The notes beneath the pieces are model-generated. The model was given only the letters and a program-made list of their open reading frames with translations. It was not told the DNA's origin and ran no database searches. A stretch of DNA of 18,661 nt from contig CAZUEM010000059.1 in assembly GCA_964619155.1 (NCBI GenBank), positions 1 to 18,661 on the forward strand. The letters are read 5' to 3'. The position numbers were made by a program, and so were the translations under genes. Positions 8,609 to 15,385 of this stretch are shown here, piece by piece; the first letter of the stretch is position 1; the number at the start of each line of letters is the position of its first letter. Origin of the DNA: CAIXRL01 sp964619155. Lineage in GTDB: Bacteria > Eisenbacteria > RBG-16-71-46.

Positions 8609-10339
8609 TCAGGGGTCGCCGGGCCGCAGGCGGCGCGACGACCGGTACGGATAGATGTCGATGATCTCGCCGTGCTGCAGCCGTTCCTGCATGGCCCGCC
8701 AGAACGGGGGCGCGAGCAGGTCGCCGTGCGCGGCGAGGAAGGTCTCGAGCAGGTCCCCGCGGAGCCCGAGGAACGCGCGGAACTCCTCCGGGAAGACGTC
8801 GTGCTCGCCGACAAAGTACCACGGCTCCCCGGCCACTTCCTCGCCGTCGTCGCGCGCGGCGGGCAGTTCGCGGAAGCGCACGTCGGCGAGCGGGCACAGC
8901 TCGTCGTAGTCGTAGAACACGAGCCGGCCGTGGCGCGTGACGCCGAAGTTCTTGAGCAGCATGTCGCCCGGGAAGATGTTCGTGGCCGCGAGGTCCTTGA
9001 GCGCCTGGCCGTAGTCCACCACCGCCTCGCGCGCGGCCTCGGGCGGCGCGCCCGCGAGATAGAGGTCGAGCGGCAGCAGCCGCCGCTCGGTGTACAGGTG
9101 CGCGATCACCACCCTGCCGTCGCGGCGCTTCACGGTTTCCGACGTGCCCGTGAGCAGCTCGTCGAGCAGCGCCGGCTCGAAACGCTCCTCGGGGAACTCG
9201 AGGTGCTCGAACGTCTGGGCGTCCACGAGCCGGCCGGCGCGGTCGTGCCGGTAGACCAGCTCGTACTTCCGGCGCACCTCCTCGCGTGTCACGGTCTTCG
9301 GGAAGTCGAAGCGGTCGCGGATGATCTTGAACACCACGTCGAAGCCCGGCAGCACGAACACCGACATCACCATGCCGCGCTTGCCCGGGGCGATGGCGAA
9401 CTTCTCGTCGCTCTGCGCGAGGTGCTCGAGCAGCGAGCGGTAGAGCTCGGTCTTGCCGTGGCGGTGGAAGCCGATCGCGTTCCACAGGTCGGCGACGGGT
9501 TTGCGCGGCATGATCGTCCGCAGCCACTCCACCATCTCGCGCGGGCGCTCGATCTCGGCGAACAGGTAGGAGCGCGCGAAGCTGAACACGACGCTGATCT
9601 CGGTCTCGGTGAAGAGCGCCGCGTCCACCGTGACGCGGCCGTCGGGATTGCGCAGCGCGAGGCAGAGCGGCGCGGCCGCGCCGTTCGCGAGGTGCACCTG
9701 CCCGATCACGTAGGCGCCCTTGCCGCGGAAGAACGCGGTGCGCGCCACCTCGATCGAGCGCGCAGCGTGTCCCCGTGTTTCGGCCGAGAACGCCGCGGCG
9801 AGCCGGGCGGCGTCGCCGTCCAGGTCCTCCCACGGCGCGCGCAGCGCGAGGTTCTCGAGCACGGCGCGGAAGGCTTCCGCGAGCGAGTCCCCGCAGGCCA
9901 CCGTGCGCGTGTGGCTCCACGGCGGCCGGTATTCCGTGCGCGGCAGGGCCGCGGCGACGAACTCGACGCCGGGGTCCACGCCGACCGTGTGGAAGACCCG
10001 CCGGACGTTGCTGTTGAAGAACGTCTCGGCGAGGTCCGCCGACGGCCGGTTCGCGACCTGTTCCTCGTACGTCGCGCGGATCGCCGTCCAGGTCGCCCGG
10101 TCGGCGAGCCGCTCCCCGAGCAGCAGCCGCAGCCCGATCTGCGTGTCGCCGACCGCGTCGCCGTACAGGTCGAGCCGGCGTCCCGAGTCGCGCTGCATGG
10201 CGTGCCAGTCGCGGTTGGCGAAATGCGCGCGCGCCACGCGCGAGAGCGACTGGAAGCGCCGCAGGTACTGCGCGAACGCGTCGGCGATGAGCGCGGCGGC
10301 CTCGCCGGCCAGCCCGGGGTCGTGTGCGTGGGACGGCAT
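8609..10339 (-). CDS. aceK: Isocitrate dehydrogenase kinase/phosphatase AceK
   Basis: Bifunctional enzyme that phosphorylates isocitrate dehydrogenase on its active-site Ser, shutting it off and sending isocitrate to the glyoxylate bypass, and also removes the phosphate. The length, 576 aa, matches E. coli AceK (578). The N-terminal regulatory half is recognisable from FNSNVRRVFHTVGV (108-121). The C-terminal half is the atypical kinase fold: ATP-loop APGKRGMVMSVF at 317-328, Lys338 (equivalent to Lys336), Asp373 (equivalent to Asp371, linked to phosphatase activity), then IFPGDMLLKNFGVTRHGR with Asp459 and Asn464, and FYDYDE with Asp477, Asp479 and Glu480. The offset from E. coli numbering, recalled from memory, is a constant +2, so the catalytic set looks complete. 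The ATG at 10339 has no strong Shine-Dalgarno; it was chosen from length and the N-terminal match. Its substrate gene icd follows directly. In enterobacteria aceK is instead the last gene of aceBAK, and neither aceA nor aceB is seen here. Confidence 0.96.
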   Translation of the reverse strand: MPSHAHDPGLAGEAAALIADAFAQYLRRFQSLSRVARAHFANRDWHAMQRDSGRRLDLYGDAVGDTQIGLRLLLGERLADRATWTAIRATYEEQVANRPSADLAETFFNSNVRRVFHTVGVDPGVEFVAAALPRTEYRPPWSHTRTVACGDSLAEAFRAVLENLALRAPWEDLDGDAARLAAAFSAETRGHAARSIEVARTAFFRGKGAYVIGQVHLANGAAAPLCLALRNPDGRVTVDAALFTETEISVVFSFARSYLFAEIERPREMVEWLRTIMPRKPVADLWNAIGFHRHGKTELYRSLLEHLAQSDEKFAIAPGKRGMVMSVFVLPGFDVVFKIIRDRFDFPKTVTREEVRRKYELVYRHDRAGRLVDAQTFEHLEFPEERFEPALLDELLTGTSETVKRRDGRVVIAHLYTERRLLPLDLYLAGAPPEAAREAVVDYGQALKDLAATNIFPGDMLLKNFGVTRHGRLVFYDYDELCPLADVRFRELPAARDDGEEVAGEPWYFVGEHDVFPEEFRAFLGLRGDLLETFLAAHGDLLAPPFWRAMQERLQHGEIIDIYPYRSSRRLRPGDP

Positions 10340-10465
10340 CGTGAGTCGCGAGTCTAGCCTGCCCGCCGCGCGCGGGGCGAACGCGCCGAATCGCGCCACG
10401 CGGGGCGCCCGCGCCCGCGCCTCCCGCGCTCGTCGCCCCGCGGCCCCCCGCTCGTCCTGCCCCGC

Positions 10466-10494
10466 TTGGCGGCCCGCCCCGGGCGGCCTAGCTT
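10466..10494 (+). promoter_or_regulatory. Possible sigma-70-like promoter of the amidohydrolase gene
   Basis: TTGGCG (10466-10471) and TAGCTT (10489-10494) are separated by 17 nt and lie about 60 nt before the ATG. Matches to consensus are 4/6 and 3/6. The spacer contains a 6-bp inverted repeat, CCGCCC-C-GGGCGG. In such GC-rich DNA this is a weak prediction. The rest of the 10340-10556 divergent region holds a GAGTC direct repeat (10343-10347, 10350-10354) near the aceK start and nothing else clear. Confidence 0.3.
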
Positions 10495-10556
10495 CCGTCC
10501 CCTTGCGTCCCGCCGCGCCGAGCGGCCGCTCCCGACCCGACCGAGGAATCCCCGTC

Positions 10557-13500
10557 ATGCCGAGTCCGCTCGCCGCCGGCCGCTCGCCGGTCCTCGCCCT
10601 GCTGCTCGCCCTCGCGCTGCCCGCCGCCGCGGCCACGCACCCGGGCGGCCACGACGCCCCCGACGCGACCCCGAAGGGTCCGGCGGCGCCCGACCTGCCG
10701 AAGTCGGGCGAGCCGTGGGACGTCAACGTCGCGCACGCGCCATCCGACACGCTGCGCTTCGAGACGACCGAGGGCACGTGGATGGCGCTCGACGTCTCGC
10801 CCGACGGGCGCACGATCGTCTTCGGGCTGCTGGGCGACCTCTACACGATCCCGGTCGCGGGCGGCGCGGCGAAGCGGCTCACCTCCGGCATGGCCTACGA
10901 CCACCAGCCGCGCTTCTCGCCCGACGGCCGGAAGATCGCGTTCACCAGCGACCGCGGCGGCACCGAGAACGTGTGGATGATGGACTCCGACGGCGCCAAC
11001 CCGCGGCCGGTGACGCGCGAGGCGAACAAGTTCACGAACTCGCCCGCATGGTCGCCCGACGGGCGCTGGATCGTCGTGCGCCGCCGGCTCACGGACCGCA
11101 GTTCGCTCGGCACGGTCGAAGTCTGGATGTACAGCGTGCTCGGCGGCAACGGCGTGCAGATCACCAAGAAGCTCGAGTGGGGCGACGCGAACGAGCCGGT
11201 CTTCTCGCCCGACGGCCGCCACATCTACTTCACCGGCCGGCCGCAGCGCTTCAACTACGACCGCAACGTGCACGAGGGCATCTGGCAGGTGCGGCGCTAC
11301 GACCGCGAGACGGGCCGGATCGTGACGCTCACCGACGGCGCGGGCGGCGGCGGCCGGGTCGCGTTCCGCCCCGACGGCAAGGTGTTCTCGTTCGTGCGCC
11401 GCGTGCGCGAGAAGACGGTGCTGTTCACGTACGACCTCGTGACGGGGCGCGAGAAGGCGCTGTGGGACGGGCTCTCGAACGACAACATGGAAGGCTTCGC
11501 CTGGACGGGCGTGTACCCCAACTGCGCCTGGACGCCCGACGGCCGGAGCATCGTCGTGTACGCGAACGGCGGGTTCTCGCGCGTGGACGCGGCGACGGGC
11601 CGCGCCGCGCGCATTCCCTTCACCGCGCAGGTCGAACAGGTCGTGACGCGCGCGGTGCGGTTCCCGCAGCGGCTCGACCCGGAGACGGTCGCGATCCGGC
11701 AGATCGCCTGGCCGTCGCTCTCGCCGGACGGCCGCACGGTCGCGTTCTCGGCGATCGGCCGGCTGTGGACGTACGACGTCGTGACGAAGCGCGCCCGCGC
11801 GCTCACGCCTCCGGGCCAGCGCGCGTTCGCGCCCTCCTGGTCGCCGAACGGCAACTGGCTCGCCTACGTGACCTGGCAGGACGGCGAGGGCGGCCACGTG
11901 ATGAAGACGACGGCCACCGGCGCCTCGCCCACCAGGCTGACGCGCGTGCCCGGCCACTACCTCGAGCCCGCATGGAGCGCCGACGGCACGAAGCTCGCGT
12001 TCCTGCGCGGCAGCGGCGGGCCGCTGCGCGACGGCGGCAACACGAACGACGAGCTGTGGTACGAGCTGCAGTGGATCCCCGCGACCGGCGGCGAGGGCCG
12101 CACGGTGCTGACGCTCGAGGCGCAGTACAGCGCCCCGAGCGCCCCGCGCCCGGCCTGGAACGCGGCCGGCGACCGGATCTACTTCACGGACTACGGCGCC
12201 GACCCGAGCGGCGCGGCCCAGAAGAACACGCTGGTCTCGGTGCGGCTCGACGGCACCGACCGCATCGAGCACGCGACGCTCACCAACGCCGAGGACGTCG
12301 TGCCCTCGCCCGACGAGCGCTGGGTGGCGTACCGCGTGAAGTACGCGGCCTACGTCTCCGAGCTGCCGAAGGCCGGGCGCGAGCCGGTGGACCTCGGCCC
12401 CGACGGCGCGCTGCCCGCGCGCAAGCTCGCCGACGACGGCGGCGACTGGATGGGCTGGGGCCGCGGCGGGCGCGTGGTGACGTGGAGCAACGGGCCCGTG
12501 TTCCGCAGCCTCGCCATGGACAGCCTGACCGCCTACTGGGAGCGCTCGCTCCTCGAGGCGGGCAGGCCGAAGGCGAAGCCGGCGGCGAAGGCCGACAGCG
12601 CGGCGGCCGACTCGGCGGCGAAGAAGAAGGAGGAGCCGAAGGTCGCGAAGCTGCAGGCCCCGAAACCGGACTCGCTCCACATCCGCCTCGAGGTGCCGCG
12701 CGCGAAGCCGTCCGGCACGGTGGCGTTCACCGGCGCGCGCGTGCTGACCATGCGCGGCGGGAACGAGAACGAGGTGCTCGAGGACGCGACGGTGGTCGTG
12801 AAGGGCGACCGCATCGCCGAAGTGGGGCCGCGCTCGACGACGGCGGTGCCGGCGGGCGCGAAGGTCGTGGACGCCCGCGGCAAGACCATCATCCCCGGCC
12901 TCGTGGACGCGCACGCGCACGCCCACTACGCCAGCTCGGGCATCGTCCCGAACCGGTTCTGGTCGTACGACGCGAACCTCGCCTACGGCGTGACCACGAT
13001 GCACGACCCGTCGGCCACCTCGTGGGAGGTGTTCACCGAGGCCGAGATGGTCGAGGCCGGCGAGCTGCGCGGCCCGCGCGTGTTCTCGACGGGCAACATC
13101 ATCTACGGCGCGGGCGGCCGCGACGCGCTGCCGATCCAGTCGCTCGACGAGGCCCGCACGCAGCTGCGCCGCATGAAGCAGCTCGGCGCGATCAGCGTGA
13201 AGAGCTACATGCAGCCGCGGCGCGAGCAGCGCCAGTGGATCCTGCAGGCGGCCCGCGAGGAGTCGCTGATGGTGTTCCCCGAGGGCGGCGGCAAGTTCGA
13301 GGAGAACCTCGGGATGGTGATGGACGGCCACACCGGGCTCGAGCACGCGCTGCCGGTCACGCCGCTCTTCGGCGACGTGGTGAAGCTGTTCGCGAGCAGC
13401 GGGTCGGGATACACGCCGACGCTGCTGGTCGCCTACGGCGGGCTCTCGGGCGAGAACTGGTTCTACCAGCACTACGACGTGTTCGACGACGCCAAGCTGC

Positions 13501-13916
13501 TGCGCTTCACGCCGCGCAAGGTGATCGACGCGCGCGCGATCCGGCGCTCGGTGATGGCGCCGGAGTGGGACTGGCACCACAAGGACGTCGCGGCGGGCGC
13601 GAAGAAGATCGTGGACGCGGGCGGGCGCGTGCAGATCGGCGCGCACGGCCAGCGCCAGGGGCTGGGGGCGCACTGGGAGATCTGGGCGCTCGCGCAGGGC
13701 GGGATGACGCCGGCGCAGGCGATCAAGTGCGCGACCTGGAACGGGGCGTGGTACCTGGGGATGGACCACCGCATCGGCTCGGTCGAGGCGGGCAAGCTGG
13801 CGGACTTCGTGGTGCTCGACAAGAACCCGCTCGAGGACGTGCGGAACACCAACTCGGTGCGGTGGACGGTCAAGAACGGCGACGTCTACGACGGGGACAC
13901 GCTCGAGAAGAAGTAG
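10557..13916 (+). CDS. Exported TolB/PD40 beta-propeller fused to amidohydrolase
   Basis: Large secreted or periplasmic protein, 1119 aa. Residues 1-26 are a signal peptide (Arg9, hydrophobic core, cleavage after an Ala run before THPGG). From about 75 to 600 there are PD40/WD40-like blades marked by repeated SPDGR-type turns at 81, 121, 166, 217, 271, 327, 389, 429 and 474. A Lys/Ala/Glu-rich linker spans about 668-705. From about 720 to 1115 there is an amidohydrolase domain: PGLVDAHAHAH with His786/788/790, VKSY with Lys882, HTGLEH with His925 and His930, and the late GAHGQ (His1030) before LADFVVLDKNPLEDVRN. The usual metal-binding Asp of strand 8 is absent at GAHGQ; I recall this motif as typical of this fusion subfamily, so it need not mean inactivity. 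Its natural substrate is unknown; cyclic amides or peptides are guesses. GAGGAA at 10543-10548 supports the ATG. It is monocistronic and divergent from aceK. Confidence 0.9.
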   Translation: MPSPLAAGRSPVLALLLALALPAAAATHPGGHDAPDATPKGPAAPDLPKSGEPWDVNVAHAPSDTLRFETTEGTWMALDVSPDGRTIVFGLLGDLYTIPVAGGAAKRLTSGMAYDHQPRFSPDGRKIAFTSDRGGTENVWMMDSDGANPRPVTREANKFTNSPAWSPDGRWIVVRRRLTDRSSLGTVEVWMYSVLGGNGVQITKKLEWGDANEPVFSPDGRHIYFTGRPQRFNYDRNVHEGIWQVRRYDRETGRIVTLTDGAGGGGRVAFRPDGKVFSFVRRVREKTVLFTYDLVTGREKALWDGLSNDNMEGFAWTGVYPNCAWTPDGRSIVVYANGGFSRVDAATGRAARIPFTAQVEQVVTRAVRFPQRLDPETVAIRQIAWPSLSPDGRTVAFSAIGRLWTYDVVTKRARALTPPGQRAFAPSWSPNGNWLAYVTWQDGEGGHVMKTTATGASPTRLTRVPGHYLEPAWSADGTKLAFLRGSGGPLRDGGNTNDELWYELQWIPATGGEGRTVLTLEAQYSAPSAPRPAWNAAGDRIYFTDYGADPSGAAQKNTLVSVRLDGTDRIEHATLTNAEDVVPSPDERWVAYRVKYAAYVSELPKAGREPVDLGPDGALPARKLADDGGDWMGWGRGGRVVTWSNGPVFRSLAMDSLTAYWERSLLEAGRPKAKPAAKADSAAADSAAKKKEEPKVAKLQAPKPDSLHIRLEVPRAKPSGTVAFTGARVLTMRGGNENEVLEDATVVVKGDRIAEVGPRSTTAVPAGAKVVDARGKTIIPGLVDAHAHAHYASSGIVPNRFWSYDANLAYGVTTMHDPSATSWEVFTEAEMVEAGELRGPRVFSTGNIIYGAGGRDALPIQSLDEARTQLRRMKQLGAISVKSYMQPRREQRQWILQAAREESLMVFPEGGGKFEENLGMVMDGHTGLEHALPVTPLFGDVVKLFASSGSGYTPTLLVAYGGLSGENWFYQHYDVFDDAKLLRFTPRKVIDARAIRRSVMAPEWDWHHKDVAAGAKKIVDAGGRVQIGAHGQRQGLGAHWEIWALAQGGMTPAQAIKCATWNGAWYLGMDHRIGSVEAGKLADFVVLDKNPLEDVRNTNSVRWTVKNGDVYDGDTLEKK

Positions 13917-13920
13917 CGTG

Positions 13921-13952
13921 GCGGCGGGGCCTCTTCGCGGGGGCCCCGCCGC
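13921..13952 (+). terminator. 11-bp perfect hairpin after the amidohydrolase gene
   Basis: GCGGCGGGGCC (13921-13931) pairs with GGCCCCGCCGC (13942-13952), starting 4 nt after the stop codon. There is no T-run before the assembly gap begins at 13965. A factor-independent terminator is likely from position and stem strength. Confidence 0.6.
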
Positions 13953-13964
13953 GGCTCCACGTCG

Positions 13965-14064
13965 NNNNNNNNNNNNNNNNNNNNNNNNNNNNNNNNNNNN
14001 NNNNNNNNNNNNNNNNNNNNNNNNNNNNNNNNNNNNNNNNNNNNNNNNNNNNNNNNNNNNNNNN
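13965..14064. other. Assembly gap, 100 Ns
   Basis: Exactly 100 undetermined bases. A round 100 is the customary placeholder for a gap of unknown length, so the true distance between the amidohydrolase gene and the haem-protein gene, and anything between them, is unknown. The GC-rich hairpin just before it and the low-complexity gene end just after it are plausible reasons for an assembly break. Confidence 0.95.
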
Positions 14065-14069
14065 GTTCG

Positions 14070-14627
14070 CTAGTGCCCCTTGCCTTCGGCCTTCTCGTGC
14101 TCGGCGCTCTCGCCCTTCTCGCCGGACTCGGCGTTCGCGCCGGACTCGCCGCCCTTGCCGCCCTTCCCACCCTTCTCGGCGAAGGCGGCGAAGGTCTTCT
14201 CGAGGCCGGCCACGAGCATCTTCTTCTCGTCGGGCGTCAGGCGCGCCTCGGGGTGGGCCAGCAGGTAGTCGTTGAGCGGCATCTTGCCGTCGGCGACTTC
14301 CTCGGCGGCCTCGCCGGCCCCCTCGGCCATCTTCTTCGAGGCCGGGTCGAAAGCGGTGAAGTTCAGCTTCTCGCGGCCCTCGTCCACGTGGCGCTGGATG
14401 CGCCAGGACATCGGCGCGATGTTCGAGTACCAGGGCCACTTCGTCCGATTGCTGTGGCAGTCGAAGCAGGCCTTCTTCGCCAGCTCCTCGGTCGCGGGCG
14501 AGTCGAACGCGACCAGGTTCCCGTCGGGCGGGTTGGCGTGGTCGCGGCCGTAGGGAACCAACTGGATCGCGGCGAAGAGCAGGACGGGAATGCCGAGGAC
14601 GAGGGTCAGGACGCGAGGACGAGCCAC
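14070..14627 (-). CDS. Membrane-anchored monohaem c-type cytochrome (Haem_bd-like)
   Basis: Small electron-transfer or haem-sensing candidate, 185 aa. Residues 7-25 form one hydrophobic helix, an uncleaved anchor or a signal peptide. The block QLVPYGRDHANPP, followed by CFDCH at 54-58 (Cys54, Cys57, His58; the haem c site) and SNRTKWPWYSNIAPMSW (59-75), matches the haem-binding domain family (Pfam Haem_bd) as I remember it. A second half with ADGKMPLNDYLLAHPEARLTPDEKK is also typical, and Met116 or Met72 could be the second axial ligand. The last 35 residues are a Gly/Lys/Glu low-complexity tail. The GTG start is favoured by AGGAGG (14635-14640 on the complement) 7 nt upstream. It is divergent from a membrane LuxR regulator and would need the CcsBA system for maturation. 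The gene ends 5 nt from the assembly gap, but the stop codon is intact. Confidence 0.85.
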   Translation of the reverse strand: MARPRVLTLVLGIPVLLFAAIQLVPYGRDHANPPDGNLVAFDSPATEELAKKACFDCHSNRTKWPWYSNIAPMSWRIQRHVDEGREKLNFTAFDPASKKMAEGAGEAAEEVADGKMPLNDYLLAHPEARLTPDEKKMLVAGLEKTFAAFAEKGGKGGKGGESGANAESGEKGESAEHEKAEGKGH

Positions 14628-14634
14628 GGTGATG

Positions 14635-14690
14635 CCTCCTGGTTGGGAACGGATCGGGAACTCCGGAACGCCCGCAGGTTAGGTCCGGAG
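14635..14690. promoter_or_regulatory. Divergent control region with direct and inverted repeats
   Basis: Just upstream of the haem-protein ribosome binding site are three related elements: GGGAAC at 14645-14650, GGGAAC at 14656-14661 (11-nt spacing, one helical turn) and CGGAAC at 14664-14669. A perfect 7-bp inverted repeat CTCCGGA (14661-14667) / TCCGGAG (14684-14690) overlaps them, and TCCGG recurs at 14754-14758 before the regulator's start. This looks like an operator for the divergently encoded LuxR protein; binding is inference. Confidence 0.4.
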
Positions 14691-14761
14691 GAGGTTTTCG
14701 CGCTTCGGGCACATGCCGTATGGTCCCCGTGCAAGTCGTTGCGGCACGGAGCCTCCGGCAA

Positions 14762-15328
14762 ATGACGGATACCTCTTCCCAAGATACCGCGGCCCGCACC
14801 CGGGCGGTCGTGGCCTGGCTGCTGGTCGCCATGGCCGCGGCCGGGATCGCGGACCTGGCGACCGACTCGCCCCGAGTCTGGCGCGGCAGCCACGCGTTCG
14901 TCGAACTGGCGTTCATCCTGCTCGCGACCGCGGCGGCCATCCTGCTCCTGCGCGGCTGGCGGGACACGGAACGTTCGCTCGCCAGCGTCCGGGCGACGCT
15001 CGCCACCCGGCAGGCCGAGCGCGACCGCTGGCAGGCTCTCGCCCAGAACGCCCTGCGCGGGCTCGGCGAGGCCATGGACCGCCAGTTCGACGCCTGGGCC
15101 CTCACGCCCGCCGAGAAGGAAACGGCGATGTTCCTGCTCAAGGGCTACAGCCACAAGGAGACGGCCGCGCTCACGAACCGCAGCGAGCGCACGGTGCGCC
15201 AGCACGCGGTGAGCGTCTACCGCAAGTCCGGGCTGTCGGGACGCGCCGAGCTGGCCGCCTTCTTCTTCGAGGACATGCTGCTGCCCTCCTCGGCCGCCAC
15301 GGAGCCGCCCGCGCGCGACGCGGACTGA
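14762..15328 (+). CDS. Membrane-anchored LuxR-family transcription regulator
   Basis: DNA-binding regulator tethered to the inner membrane, 188 aa. Two hydrophobic helices (about 14-31 and 45-64) are separated by a short loop (DLATDSPRVWRGSH), putting both ends in the cytoplasm. Residues 67-110 are charged and heptad-like (RDTERSLASVRATLATRQAERDRW), a likely coiled coil for dimerisation. Residues 114-172 are a complete LuxR/GerE helix-turn-helix (LTPAEKETAMFLLKGYSHKETAALTNRSERTVRQHAVSVYRKSGLSGRAEL). There is no receiver or known sensor domain, so the membrane segment itself, or a partner, must receive the signal. The ATG at 14762 with ACGGAG 10 nt upstream is preferred over an in-frame ATG at 14720, which would add residues unlike any membrane-protein start. 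It is divergent from the CxxCH protein, suggesting that it controls it or responds to it. Confidence 0.85.
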   Translation: MTDTSSQDTAARTRAVVAWLLVAMAAAGIADLATDSPRVWRGSHAFVELAFILLATAAAILLLRGWRDTERSLASVRATLATRQAERDRWQALAQNALRGLGEAMDRQFDAWALTPAEKETAMFLLKGYSHKETAALTNRSERTVRQHAVSVYRKSGLSGRAELAAFFFEDMLLPSSAATEPPARDAD

Positions 15329-15370
15329 GGCGCCGCGGGCGCGCCGGACCGGCCCGCGCGCGACGCGGAC
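15307..15370. repeat. 19-bp exact direct repeat at the 3' end of the LuxR gene
   Basis: GCCCGCGCGCGACGCGGAC occurs at 15307-15325, where it encodes the last residues before the LuxR stop, and again at 15352-15370 in the intergenic space, 45 bp apart. Similarity stops at both ends, so it looks like a short local duplication of the gene end. Confidence 0.7.
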
Positions 15371-15385
15371 CGGGCGGGCCCGGTC
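15368..15385 (+). terminator. Inverted repeat between convergent LuxR and symporter genes
   Basis: GACCGGGC (15368-15375) and GCCCGGTC (15378-15385) are perfect complements two bases apart (a realistic 7-bp stem with a 4-nt loop). It begins 40 nt after the LuxR stop and overlaps the symporter stop codon at 15384-15386. It could end the LuxR transcript; there is no T-run. Confidence 0.4.

Noticed and set aside
9720..10556. Upstream extension of the amidohydrolase frame
   Set aside because: The extension is antisense to aceK and Ser/Arg/Ala-rich. A signal peptide and ribosome binding site mark 10557 as the start.
10488..13769. A 1093-codon minus-strand frame opposite the amidohydrolase gene
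   Set aside because: Antisense shadow produced by high third-position GC; composition dominated by Arg, His, Val and Asp, no family match.
10466..14275. A very long plus-strand frame overlapping the amidohydrolase gene and running through the N gap
   Set aside because: It is out of frame with a well-supported protein, Arg/Ala-rich, and crosses undetermined bases.
14720..14761. Earlier ATG for the membrane LuxR regulator
   Set aside because: It lacks a ribosome binding site and adds 14 residues with no family resemblance. The ATG at 14762 has an upstream ACGGAG and a better N-terminus.
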